Shown here one piece after another: positions 53,432 to 64,000 of a DNA stretch of 64,000 bases (position 1 is its first letter; each line of letters begins with the position of its first letter). Source of the DNA: Nigrospora sphaerica (Eukaryota > Ascomycota > Sordariomycetes > Amphisphaeriales > Apiosporaceae); assembly GCA_018287875.1 (NCBI GenBank), contig JAGVVL010000009.1, positions 620,001 through 684,000 of the forward strand. The letters are read 5' to 3'. The translations under genes were made by a program, and so were the position numbers. The notes under the pieces were generated by a model that did not search any database, had not been told where the DNA came from, and worked only from the letters and a program-made list of their open reading frames with translations.

Positions 53432-55290
53432 ACGTACCCCACAAGCGAGTGCCACACCCAAGCGAATGCCACAGTAAACAGGACTTCCTCAGCTAATACT
53501 ACAATTACGCAACCCTAACTTTAGAACTCAATTCGAGCTACTAAAATAACATTTCTAGGATGACCTTTCCTCAATCAGACAGGTTCGTGCATTATGTCCC
53601 TTGTTTCCGCATCGCCTACACTGCTGTTTCCTAAGCTGAACCCCTCCGATAACGATACAACTTCCATCCTCTTCCTCCTCTTGTTGCTCCCGAGATCTGT
53701 CGGGAGCTATAATATCTTGTCCCTTTTGTAAAGTAAGGGAGCCTCCTTAACGTAAACGTGTCTTTTTAGCTCTGCGACGCTTACTCAGTATCTTATTAGC
53801 TTAACGAAGGTTTTATACCTTTAACCGAAGGAGCGCGACTTAGTGTATAATCCCCTGTGTCCCTTTCGCGAGCTGGTTAATAAATCGATAAATCGATATC
53901 GGCGAGCTGTTCTGATGGCGGGAGATTCGGTTTTTAATATATTATATCTGCGATGCTGTTTTAACCGGGTTGTCGGGGGTTTTAGATATCCAAGGTAGGG
54001 TCAGCTCCGGGATCGACTCGGGCGGTGTTAGCGTACGCAGCTTCACATCTAGCTTTGCGATCACGCTTTCTAGGTCCATAGGGATAAGTCCAGCCCCGCG
54101 GAAACCCCCTTATATGTTTTGAGTTATAAAGGCGTCCTTAAATACCCTATAGAAGGCCGGAAAGAAATCGGCCTTCGTTATGTAGGTGACATACCTCCGC
54201 ATTAAAACCTCGATTTGCTTACTGTAGGCTTTCTTTAGCAGGCTAAAGCAACTGATATCGAGTAGCTAAAGGAGATAGGATAAGTGAGCAGGCATATATA
54301 AGGTGATGATCTTATTTTCCTAGCAGTAAAGTTCGAACTCGGTTAAATGATAACTCTCGTGGCTGTCGAGAATAAGAAGACGATAAATCCCTTTTGTACG
54401 CCCTCTAGTATGCTAGTCTAAGTGCTGAATCTATTCTAGGCCTCTCTCATTTATCGTCTAGCCGTTATCGCTTACTGCGATACGCTAATCCTTCGGTAGT
54501 TAGCTGTCTTCGTACCACGAAGTAAAGTGGAATTTGTTAGCGATAATGATGTATAGCGGGATCGCCCAGCCTTAGGAATTGACGCCTTAGATAACCGTAA
54601 CCTATTCTCGGTTCCCTTACTAAACGGCTTTAGGTCTTTCGCATTTTCTAGAGTTGGTTACCACTATACTAGTAAAGATAATACCTATTATAAAACCAGT
54701 CTCGTTGAAATTGTAAACATCGGCGTCGTGCACGCCATATTTGGCGACGATGTTCTGTATAAACCGAAACCACGCGTTTAACGTGTCTGGATCTTCGCAT
54801 TAGGCTCTCTTATAATCGTACTTACGAAAGAAACGCGTCTGGAGCTGTGGTTGTCGCTTTACGAAGTTTGACGTCCAGTTCTTTCCGATAGGTGGCGCGT
54901 CACAGTCGCGTAGTAGCTGATTTGCTATTGCTTCCACCCTAACGAGCCTAGGGGGGAATGCACATACGTCGAGGTCAAGGATATATTGCACTATCGTCCT
55001 TTCTTTTAGATCCGTAAGTTTTCGTGAGTTAATCCTGGAATCTTATTATAATAATTGACTGCGCTGCCAGTAACAAAGTGTATTGAAATCAACATCATAT
55101 ACCGCTGCGGCGGCCTTAGCGCTTAGCTTAGGATCTTTTTCTATAGCCTGTCAGGCTAGGATTAAGTTTTTCTCGTCACTCTTTCGTCGCATGGTGTGTT
55201 GTTGGGAAATACGTGTTGTAATGAGGTAGACGCGTCTAGCTGGAGCGGTGTGGCATTCGCTTGGGTGTGGCACTCGCTTGTGGGGTACGT
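53432..55290 (-). mobile_element. Fot1/pogo-like DNA transposon 1 (1859 bp)
   Basis: Perfect 41-bp terminal inverted repeats (53432-53472 and 55250-55290, tip ACGTACCCCACAAGCG), flanked by TA on both sides (53430-53431, 55291-55292). The interior carries a decayed reverse-strand transposase: a CENP-B-type DNA-binding piece (54800-54991, FPPRLVRVEAIANQLL), YNFNETGF, LVILDSHESYH and a C-terminal helical region. Many stops are present. Perfect ends on a dead element suggest it could still be moved by another copy. Confidence 0.88.
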
Positions 55291-55292
55291 TA

Positions 55293-55794
55293 CTCGCCTA
55301 ATTCCGATGCTTATGCCTTGCACCAAATATGGAAAGGCTCATTAGAAGGGTTAGAAACAAGACAAGCGACACCTAAGACACCATCTTGATGGTTATAGGC
55401 TTTGGAGATGCCGGTAACGGCTGGTTATAAGCTAATACGTGGTTAAGGTAGGTAGCTTATGATATTAAAGTGCGTTTTCCTATTTAGTGGGGTCTTATCA
55501 CCCTACTTAGGTCGCACTATAGGTAGATTCCTGCCCAACCGGCCACTTCGTGGCAGGCCTCACTAATACACATCTCTCTTCTACTACTACCCCAGTCAAC
55601 GACTCATCATAAGTCTTAAAGAATGAAAGAATATACTGTTAATCTGGAAGTACTTTCTTAATATACTAGCTTCTTCACTAACGTCTAGGAAGTCTACCTA
55701 TTGTCTTTCAATGGCGTATGTCCTTAGCCTACGGCTAAGTTAAGCGGCACAGTGAGGGGTAAGATAGAGAGTGCCACTGTTAAATCTAGCTGAA
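55293..55794. other. no gene recognised
   Basis: AT-rich stretch between transposon 1 and an unidentified reverse-strand ORF; nothing supportable seen. Confidence 0.45.
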
Positions 55795-56226
55795 TTAAAA
55801 TGATCCCTTTTGTGCATAACGGGTTATTAGAAATTGTTGAATGTCATCATCACCGATCTGTCTACTGGCTATACTACGAGGGGTCCATGTATATAAAAGA
55901 GTGTTTTCTCTTTTCTCTGTTTCTCTCTCCATCTTCTCTTTAATCAATTCTTTCAACTCATATCCGTGCAATAAGGATTTTGGTGCTGACGGTAGAAAAT
56001 GGCAGGACACCAACTCACTACAATGATACATGGTATCTACATTAACAAGGTCACTTAAAGCGTCACCACTGAATTGTATACAGGTGAGAAGTACTACATA
56101 TAGCTGTAGCGAAGCCACCTGCTGTAACTTATGTGATATCACTTTTAAAAGCTTAAGCCACACGTTCTTACCTTGCCTTAAAGTATGTTCAAAACCCCTA
56201 AATAGACCACTGTACAGCCTTTACGA
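55795..56226 (-). CDS. unidentified ORF, partial
   Basis: About 143 codons without a stop on the reverse strand, beginning in-frame before 56163 (LYSGLFRGFEHTLRQGKN) and ending at 55795 with RYAQKGSF. It contains LKVISHKLQQVASLQLYVVL, FSGDALSDLVNVD, HGYELKELIKEKMERETEK and LLYTWTPRSIASRQIG. Composition and lack of RIP stops contrast with the repeats on both sides. No start codon context or domain is recognised; upstream is a stop. It could be the last exon of a host gene or a piece of an uncharacterised mobile element. Confidence 0.45.
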
Positions 56227-56304
56227 TTAGATCTGCTGAGTTCTCCACTTATTATACTGTACAATCGCTATAAGAGCCCTATTATCTGGTCTTAAGAGGG
56301 CTGT

Positions 56305-56887
56305 TATCACGGGGTGGACCGTGACAGGCCTTATCGGCACAGGGCAGTCTCTGAGATATCTTAAACTGGCTACGGATTAGTTGTCCTGTGATAGAGTTCT
56401 GTCAAGTCCGCTTAGTACGGACCTCCGTTAGGGATTTAAATAAGACGTCTACGACCAAGGAGGCTTTAGTTATAGCTCTTTAAGCTACGTTCTATTCACT
56501 AAGCCTGACTTATACTAATAGAATAGGAACCTAAACCTATAGTATAGAACCTAAATCGACTCTATTATCTAATTAGAAGCGGGCAAGCAGGCGAATAACA
56601 GAGTCGATTTAGGTTTTATACTACAGGTCCAGGTTTCTATTCTGTTGGTACAGGTCAGGCTTAGTAGATAGGACATAGCTTAAAGAGCTATAACTGAAGC
56701 CTCCTCGGTTGTAGACGTCTTATTTAAATCCCTAACGGAGGTCCGTACTGAGCAGTCTTAACAGGACTCCATCACGGGATGACTAATCCGTAGCTAGTTT
56801 AAGAAGTCCCAGAGGCTGCCCTGTGCCGGTACGGCCTGTTATAGTCCACCTCGTGACATTATCCGCCTGCCTGCCTGCTCCTTAACA
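56305..56887 (+). repeat. solo LTR of family A (forward), split by a second solo LTR; TSD GCTGT
   Basis: The outer LTR is 56305-56569 plus 56864-56887, together 289 bp. GCTGT flanks it (56300-56304, 56888-56892). It begins TATCACGGGGTGGACCGTGACA and ends TGCTCCTTAACA. Confidence 0.88.
56570..56858 (-). repeat. solo LTR of family A (reverse) nested in the previous one; TSD TTATC
   Basis: Exactly 289 bp, reverse orientation, flanked by TTATC (56565-56569 and 56859-56863). Transition differences from other family copies fit RIP. Confidence 0.88.
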
Positions 56888-57136
56888 GCTGTTTATAAGC
56901 TCTCCGTTGCTTATAAATATGGCAGTAATAGGCCGTTATTAAGGACCGCTGTTATTAAGAGCGTTAAGAGAATAAGTAAAAAAGAGTAGGTGAAGATACT
57001 AAGACTTTAGTTAAGTTATTAGTAAAAATAGATGTTAAATGTGGATCATCTAAACAAATCAGTAATTGCCCTCATAATAGCTAGGCCTTATATTGAAAAC
57101 AAGAAACTCTAAACTATAAGGCGTCTAATAGAAATA

Positions 57137-58994
57137 ACGTAAGTGTCAATCGAGCTGCGCAGTCAATCGAGCTGCGCACTTCCGAGCACCTTCGTGAAAA
57201 ATCCATTAATTACTTAACCACAACGCCTTAAATCAATTCAAATTAATCTGAATCGGACTCTCCGGATGTCTTTATATCCATTTTACATGTTCGCGCATTA
57301 TGCCCGGCCGTTCCGCAGATGCCATACCGTTGCGAGCGCGGTTCTGACCTCGTCGCCCGACTACTCCTTATGCGCGTTTCCTCTTTTAACTGTATATCGA
57401 CGTCTTTCCAATCCAAAAGATCTTGAGCCTTGCCAATACTAAGTGTTCCTCTTTCCTGTAGGCGAGACCTTTTAGCTTTACAACGTTTCGCGAGGCTAGT
57501 GTTCGCCTCTCGAAGCGTTTTGTTCTCGGCCCGTAGGAGGGCGACCTCGTGCATCATCGCCATCGCACCCTTCGCAAACTGGTCAACAGCCGATAAAATC
57601 GGTGTCGGAGAGCTTCCCCGATGCCAGCGGACTCGGTTTTTAATATAATCAGTTTGCGAAGTCGCTTACGTTAGGTTATGTAGCGTCTAAGAGACCCATG
57701 GGACGCCTATTAGCGGAAGGCTGCTAAACGGCGAAGGCGTTAATAACTTCATATCCAGCTTCGAGAGAACCTGTTCCGGTTCGAGAGGTACTAAACCAGC
57801 TCCAACGAATCCAGCTTTCATGTTATTAGGCGTGAAAACCTTAGTGTACGCGGCTTGGAAGGCAATAAGGAACTCGGCCTTAGTGATATAGTTAACGTGT
57901 GACTTCATGAAGGTTTCGATCTCACGGCTATACACCCGCTTTAACGGGCTAAAACACCTAACGTCGAGTGGCTGAAGGAGATGCGACGAGTGCGGAGGCA
58001 TAGAGATACATATAATGTTCTTCTCTTTACAGAAAGCCTAGAAGTCGGCCGAAACATGGCTTTCGTGCCCGTCGATCACTAACAGACGATATTGGCCAGT
58101 GGCACGCGACGCGGTGTGCTTTTCGAAACGCCGAATCCAGTCCAGGCCCGTCTCGTTATCAGTCTATCTATTGGCGGTGGTTTTAATAACCCAGTCGCGT
58201 GGGAGGGTGCTGTCGGCGTACCAATTGGCAAGGTGGTAAGCGCCCTTCACAACGATGAACGGCGGGACGCACCAACTATCCGAACAGACGCCTTGGATCA
58301 CGGTAACCCATTCCCGATTACCAGGCTGGACCTTTTTTCGCTTTCCGTTATAATCGGCACCGGTCACGACCATCGCGGACATGATTTGGCCTATTATAAA
58401 GCCGGTCTCGTCGAAGTTATAGATGTCCTCATCCTGGATGCCGTATTTCGCTTTCAGGTTTATAAAAAGCGCGAACCAGCCTGAGATCTTTTCAGGATCT
58501 TTGCAGAGGGCCCTCTGGTAGTCGTATACGCGCGAAAGACGCGTCCGGAGTTATAGTTGTCGCTTAACGAAGTTCGCAGCCTAACGCGTTCCGACGCGTG
58601 ACACGTCACGCGACGCGGTGATAACATTCGCCATATCTTCCACATCATGCAGTCGCGTGGCAAACCCTCGCGAATCTAGGTCGAGTATGTATTAGATAAG
58701 CGTCGCCTCTTCTAACAGAGTTAGGCGACTCTTATTATTATGTAGGTCCTTCGGGCGCATATTCCCTTCATTCTGGCGCGGATGGTTGATTCAGGGACTT
58801 GGAAGATAGATACGGCACGGCGACAGGTTATTACGGGGTCATTTCGAATTGCCTGAACTGCCAGAACAACCTGGGACTCTTTTGAACGTATTGGCATGCT
58901 TTGTTGTGGAGAAATACGCGTCTAAAGTAATCAATATAGAATGTGGCGGAAGTGCGCAGCTCGATTGACTGCGCAGCTGGAGTGACACTTACGT
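57137..58994 (-). mobile_element. Fot1/pogo-like DNA transposon 2 (1858 bp)
   Basis: Terminal inverted repeats start ACGTAAGTGTCA at both ends (one arm has small differences: AATCGAG versus CTCCAGC region) and are flanked by TA (57135-57136, 58995-58996). Inside the repeats the words TCAATCGAGCTGCGCA (left) occur twice in tandem. Length, TA target and transposase order match transposon 1, but the end sequences differ, so these are two families. Confidence 0.85.
57243..58897 (-). pseudogene. Fot1/pogo-like transposase, broken
   Basis: ATG 58897 starts MPIRSKESQVVLAVQAIRND, a psq-type helix-turn-helix, with VPESTIRARMKG. A CENP-B-type second domain, damaged, spans about 58460-58660. The DDE region includes MVVTGADYNGKRKKVQPGNR, EWVTVIQG, PFIVVKG and MPPHSSHLLQPLDVRCFSPLK. 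The C-terminus (57243-57563) has a leucine-rich coil and CGTAGHNARTC, a zinc-knuckle-like pattern. Stops (for example after 58164 and near 57687) prevent a full protein. The enzyme family cuts at TA sites. Confidence 0.82.
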
Positions 58995-58996
58995 TA

Positions 58997-59765
58997 CACG
59001 GTCTGAAGGTGAAATCTACTGATCAATTAAGTGAGAAAATCATTAATTAAGATGGTTTTCTACATGGAAAAGTAAAAGAAGCTTAAAATAATCACGGAAA
59101 TGAGCGAGAAGTACTATATCTAAGCGTAAAAGTGTGTTAAAGGAAAAGAAAAAGCGCGTTATCTACTAAGTTATAAACTAGGTGTTACGACTCTAAAAGA
59201 TCTAAGCTAAAAAAGGTGGCCAAGCACTACACTAGCCACTTAGGACCTCTTTAGCCATCAAGGAAACTATCGATAAGAAAGGCAATAATAAGAAAACAAC
59301 TACCTAAATAAGGACACATTATTAAAATAAGGGATACTTCTGATGCGTGCAACCACGGGGGGGACAATAACCTAGTCTGCTAAACTGGATACCGTGGACA
59401 TACATAGGCTATTAAGAGCAGGATCTGTCAACTGGCAGGTCCCCTACTTTTTACGCATCACACAGTAACGAAGTCCAGAATCTCAAGCTGGTAGGTATAA
59501 AATTCAATATGTTGCCTTAGCACAAGCATAAGGCCTGCGTGATTTAGGGACTACGACTGGCCTTAGCGGAAGGCGATGCAGATGTAACGGCGCGGACAAG
59601 GGGCGCTAACCACAGGCAGTGAGCGCACCAGGGGCCAAGGTCAAATCGAGATATTCTGTAGCAACACGGAAGCTTTCCTGTGCCCCATATCTTGGTTACC
59701 AGCTCAAGAGGTCGCAACAAATGATACCACTGGTGGCTTAGTGCAGTGATCTGGAATCGACTTGT
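58997..59765. repeat. relic repeats, no gene
   Basis: Contains the partners of the repeats noted at 40667-41300 (59055-59160 forward; 59342-59440 reversed). No coding region recognised. Confidence 0.45.
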
Positions 59766-59971
59766 TGTTACGACATGGGTACATAGGTACAAGGGCATGG
59801 GAACGCATGGACCTCTGGCCGGTGGTACGTACCGCGTTTGGCTGGATATATTCCTGGCAAACAGTGACTGAGAGGAGCCTGTTTCTCTTCTTTTCCTCTT
59901 CACCTGTAGTTTTCGCATCTTAATAGAACCCTTGGGTTATCAACAGATCCCTCGTTCCTTGAACCGTGACA
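59766..59971 (+). repeat. Gypsy family D 5' LTR (206 bp)
   Basis: Matches 10678-10892 along its whole length apart from small deletions around 59815-59840. Confidence 0.85.
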
Positions 59972-60126
59972 TAACTACAGGTCTCCTTATCCGCCTGGGA
60001 AGGCTTCTATCAATATCCTAAACCTTCAAGATATCCAGACGGGTACGCAGCTGTAAGCGCGACCCACACGATCGATCAGCTAAGACGGGTACGCAGCTAT
60101 AGGCGCGACCTACACACACCACCAAG

Positions 60127-61290
60127 ATGCCGCCGAAGCGCGCCACCCCCCAGACCACGGAACCTAAGAACGATAACCGCGAGGGTTCTGCCGATACCAC
60201 CGACTCTAATGATACCGAGATCAATACCGAGCCCCGATTCGCCTAAGAGCGTGACCGCTGCCTCGACGTGGAGAGACAGCTAAAGGACCTTCAGGAGCAG
60301 ATAGCTACCTTAATCCATCAGATAGCAGGAAGTAACTAAAGCACGCCACCGCCCTTTGTTCCCCCTACTGAAGGTTCCCGACCAGAGGCTAAGCGCCTCC
60401 CTGACCCCCCGGTTTTCTATAATCAGAAGTCTAAGGACATCGTTAAGTTCGAGACTTAGTTTCGTCAGGTTAAGAACAAGATCCTAGTAAACGCTTCCCG
60501 TTTCCCCACAGACCTTTCTAAGCAGGCCTATATCGAAGGCCGCCTCGGCAGAGATGCCAGCGATGATCTCCAGCCCTACCTTTAATAGACGCACCCTGGT
60601 TTAATCCAGTCGTATAAGGCCTTAATAGCGTATTTTTAACAATAGTACCATGACCCCAACTAAATGGAGGCTGCCTTTTTAAATTTAAGAACCTTTATAT
60701 AACTGCGGGAATGGATTTCCAGGTCTTTAAGAACAAGTTCCTTCGACTTGCTAGCGAAACAGGCCAAGCTAAGACGAATTAGAAGCGCCTCTTTAACCGA
60801 AAGCTTATAACGGAGTTGCAAACGGCCCTTACCTCCTCCTATATTAAGAGCAGCATTAGATTTGATGCGTTTATAACCGAGGCCGCCTAAATCGCCCTGG
60901 TCCTCTAGTTTGCTAAGAATGACGACCCTAGATATCGCGTAAACTGCGGAAACCGTGGCGGCACTCGCCGAACCCCCATCCCCGCTATCGACTAATCGGA
61001 GTCTGCTAAGCTATTGGAGAAGCGTTACACTACCTTAGCCCTAGCATATTAATATAGACCCGATAAGCTCCGACGCCTTTTAGAGAACCGACTCTGTCTT
61101 AACTGTGAAAAGCCTGGCTACTACGCTAATAACTGCCTAGAGAAGCGAGTTAATGTCGACTGCTTAAACCGTATTAACGCTTTGGTTAGCCAGTAAATAG
61201 GAACTCCCCGTCCCTATTCGAATGCCGATAGTCTTATAACCGAGATTCCTGACTCCGACCGAGTCGAAGATGTCACGGATTTGGAAAACT
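60127..61290 (+). pseudogene. family D Gag, decayed
   Basis: ATG 60127 gives MPPKRATPQTTEPKNDNREG, an acidic stretch, a coiled coil (CLDVERQLKDLQEQIATL), then PPVFYNQKSKDIVKFET and a capsid-like region. A zinc knuckle is seen as CLNCEKPGYYANNC near 61100; its His is Tyr here (CAC to TAC), again a RIP-type change. TAG/TAA codons are scattered throughout. Confidence 0.75.
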
Positions 61291-61372
61291 AGATACCCTT
61301 AGATAAGTGGACTCCGATCTAAGGGAAGTCGTCGATATTAAGAACACGCGGGATAAGCGATCCTCTAATTTT

Positions 61373-64000
61373 TGAGCAAGCACTTAAGGGGAAGACCGTT
61401 TATCTTCCCCTATACTATAGCTTATAATGGATCGTCTCTCTCTACCTATGCCCTCGTCGACACTAGAGTAAGTAGATACCTGTTTATAAGCGTGGCCTTC
61501 GCCCGAAGGCTCCTCCGATACCTACACCTCCCCACTATTCGTGACTTTCATCCTTAACCTGTCGGCGGATTCGACGGTACCCTATTGCAACTAGTGGACA
61601 TTGCTTTGCTAGGACACTTCTGGATTTAAAGCCGTCTCACCGCCCAAACCTATTTTCTAGTCCTTAATATGCGCCACGACGTGATAGTCGGTCGCAAATA
61701 GTTGGAAACACACGATATAACGCTGGATATTTATCGCTATCGTCTTCTCTTCCCTAAGGAATGGACCCCCTAGCGTATAGAACATTATATCGCGATAGAC
61801 TAAGCTAGATAGCTTCTATAGAACCCTACCTTTAATGCAGACGCCTAACGCCGCGAGAAAAAGATAGCTATAGAAGACCAGCGATACTTAGTAGGCCGAA
61901 GATTACGACGTCCGGATCCTTCGGTTATCTGTAGTCTATATACAACCGACACCGATCGTAAGAAGTCGCCACCGACAATTCGATATAAGAAAATCTTAAC
62001 ACGACCTATAGCTACTTGTGCGTAAGGATAACGAAACGATGAAGGCATCGTAAAGATGAAACGCGCGTTAGCTGAACCAACCGACGTGCCCCCACTGTCG
62101 CTGACACCGCCATTAAGGGCACCGTCGTCCCCGATAGAACGCGACTCTTAAGGACCCTTTATCCGATGCCGGAGCTCGGCAGGAAGTTTTAAAGAACGCA
62201 TCGATATCGCTTTTATCTCCGCACCGGCGATAGAAATATCCTACCGCCGAAACCCTTAAGATTGGCACGTCACTAGCCTCCACGCGATAGACAAGATTAT
62301 CCTTAAGAAGTAAACGTTATAAAGGGACGTGTTACCCTCCGACTCAGACACTCTTCGCGAAAAAGCATTGTAAGTGGTACTAAAGCAATACCACAAGTAC
62401 TTAGATATGTTTAGTAAGTTCGAGTCCGATAAGTTACCACCGTATCGCATCTGCGACCACAAGATCATCCTGAATAATGACGCCAAGCTAGACGAGCTCC
62501 TGGGATACTCGGGCCTACGGAAGATGTCGCTTAAGGAAATGGAGACATACCGGAAGTACATGACCGAGAACCTGGTAAAGGGATTCATCGAGCTAAGTGA
62601 AGCGCCTTAGGCGGCACTAATCCTCTTCGCACCTAAAAGGAATAGAGGACTACGTTTTTACGTGGACTTTAAAAAGCTTAACTCCGTTACTTGTAAAGAC
62701 CGACACCCGCTTCCCTTAATCGAGGAGACTATAGCCCGGATCTCCAAGGTAAAGGTCTTCACGAAGCTGGATATCTAATAAGCATTCCACTGGATCCGAA
62801 TAACGCTAGGGTTAGAGGAGTTGATAGCGTTCCGTACCCGTTATAGCACTTTTTAGTATAACGTCCTCCCTTTCGGATTGACAAACAGACCCGCGACCTT
62901 TTAGCGCTTTATAAATGACACCTTAATGGACTATCTGGATGATTTCTACTTGGCGTACTTAAATAATATCGTCATTTTATTAAATTCGGTTTAAGAATAC
63001 GAGGACTATATAAGGAAGGTCCTGCAGTGCCTCCGAGAGGCCGGACTATAAGCCGACACCGATAAGTGCGAATTTCATGTTCGGGAAACGAAGTTCTTAA
63101 GCTTTATTATCTCTATAAAAGGAGTGGCCGTGGATCCTGTTAAGACGTCCGTCGTCCGCGACTGGGCGCCCCTAACATCTGTTAAAGGAGTTCAATCATT
63201 CCTTGGCTTCTACAATTTCTATCGCAAGTTCGTTCGCGAGTATAGGCGGATTGCTCGACCGCTTGTTAACCTAACGAAGTAAGGCTTACCGACGTTCCAG
63301 TGGAAAGAGAAGTGCTAGGAAGCTTTCGATACCTTGAAACGACGACTGTTAAAGGCCCCGGTCCTTACATATTTCGGCTACAAGAACGACACACAAGTGG
63401 AGACAGATACTTCCGACGGAGTGATTGCCGGAGTCCTATCGTAAAAGAAAGATGACGCTTCTAACAACTAGCACCCTATCGCCTTTTACTTAGAGATCCT
63501 CCAAGGTTCGGAGCTTAATTATAGCATCCACGATAAAGAACTGTTAGCCGTGGTCCAAGCCCTTAAGTATTAGCGCGCTAAGCTCGTGGGACTTCAGCGC
63601 CCACAGTTCACGATTGTGACGGACTATAGCGCGCTGGAATACTTCAGCTAGAAACGTCATCTCAACTTATAATAAGCGAACTAGGCGGAGCTCCTTGCTG
63701 AATACTACTGCCTGCTGAAGTACCGCCTAGGAACGCAGAATACTGCGGCCGACGCCTTATCACGGAAAACGGAAGATCTGAAAACACAGAAAAAGAAAAC
63801 CGAGGCGATATAACACCTGGCCATCTTCTAGGAGGGCGAACACAGATACATACTAGCGCTTCCTATAGTGGAACCCTTAAGTGAGGCGGCCCTCTTAGAG
63901 GACGACGACCTGCCACCGCCACCACTCTCTAGGTCAATGCTGGTATATCGGGCCGTCGAACTTAACCGCACCGACCCCCTTCTCCAGCCGTTTCGGGATA
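61373..64000 (+). pseudogene. family D Pol: protease, RT, RNase H, decayed
   Basis: The protease segment (61373-61560) reads YALVDTRVSRYLF; the Gly of D-T-G is Arg. RT has FAPKRNRGLRFYVDFKKLNS, NVLPFGLTN and YLNN (YLDD with both Asp codons changed to Asn, near 62960), then FLGFYNFYRKFVREY. RNase H shows ETDTSDGVIAGVLS, IHDKELLAVVQALK, VTDYSALEYF and NTAADALSRK. Frequent TAG/TAA codons and catalytic-site transitions show it is dead. Confidence 0.82.

Larger units (their letters stand above)
59766..64000 (+). mobile_element. Gypsy family D element, 5' LTR to RNase H, cut by window edge
   Basis: The 5' LTR (59766-59971, TGTTACGACATGGG...AACCGTGACA) is followed by gag and pol in forward order. 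The sequence from about 63680 overlaps in homology with 8786 onward, so together the two copies cover the family. Decay is of RIP type. The element continues beyond the window. Confidence 0.85.

Overview
The window is genomic DNA of a filamentous ascomycete (Pezizomycotina). The evidence is short GT-AG introns of about 50-85 nt with CTAAC/CTGAC-like branch sites, a Zn2Cys6 regulator, a HET-domain gene, a sedolisin, a Dal5-type transporter, Tad1-like LINEs, Fot1/pogo and Tc1 elements, and chromodomain Ty3/Gypsy elements. Many repeats carry the transition decay expected of RIP (CAA to TAA, CAG/TGG to TAG, CAC to TAT, ATG to ATA). The species cannot be named from the sequence.

Layout. 1-10892 is a transposon scrapyard: a reverse-strand Ty1/copia element leaving the window at base 1; the 5' half of a decayed Gypsy element (family A, reverse); LINE 3' ends in inverted orientation; and pieces of a second Gypsy family (D). 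10893-12830 holds a dead Tc1 (DD34E) transposase. 13110-19766 is a small gene group: a Zn2Cys6 regulator, a PEP mutase/isocitrate lyase-family lyase, an MFS transporter and a broken SDR. Between the divergent lyase and transporter lies an array of CCGATCGG sites. 20850-22883 is an intact HET-domain gene. 23476-40666 is a nested stack. Gypsy A is interrupted by Gypsy B (target duplication ATTAT), and the 5' LTR of B is interrupted by Gypsy C (target duplication ACCTG). C has two LTRs that read as identical and is the youngest. Its 3' region carries, on the opposite strand, a gene with spliceosomal introns. 41467-46341 is a RIP-decayed full-length LINE. 47496-53384 holds a broken FAD oxidoreductase, a pepsin-like protease, and a divergent, broken sedolisin. 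53432-64000 holds two TA-flanked Fot1-like elements, an unidentified ORF, one solo LTR nested in another of the same family, and a family D Gypsy element running off the right edge.

The only plausible host pathway unit is regulator-lyase-transporter. Intact or nearly intact host genes are the regulator, lyase, MFS transporter, HET protein and pepsin-like protease. The sedolisin, FAD oxidoreductase and SDR are pseudogenes. The most unusual items are the antisense intron-bearing gene inside retrotransposon C, the in-frame tandem repeats in its pol, the palindrome array in the family B LTR, and the CCGATCGG array.
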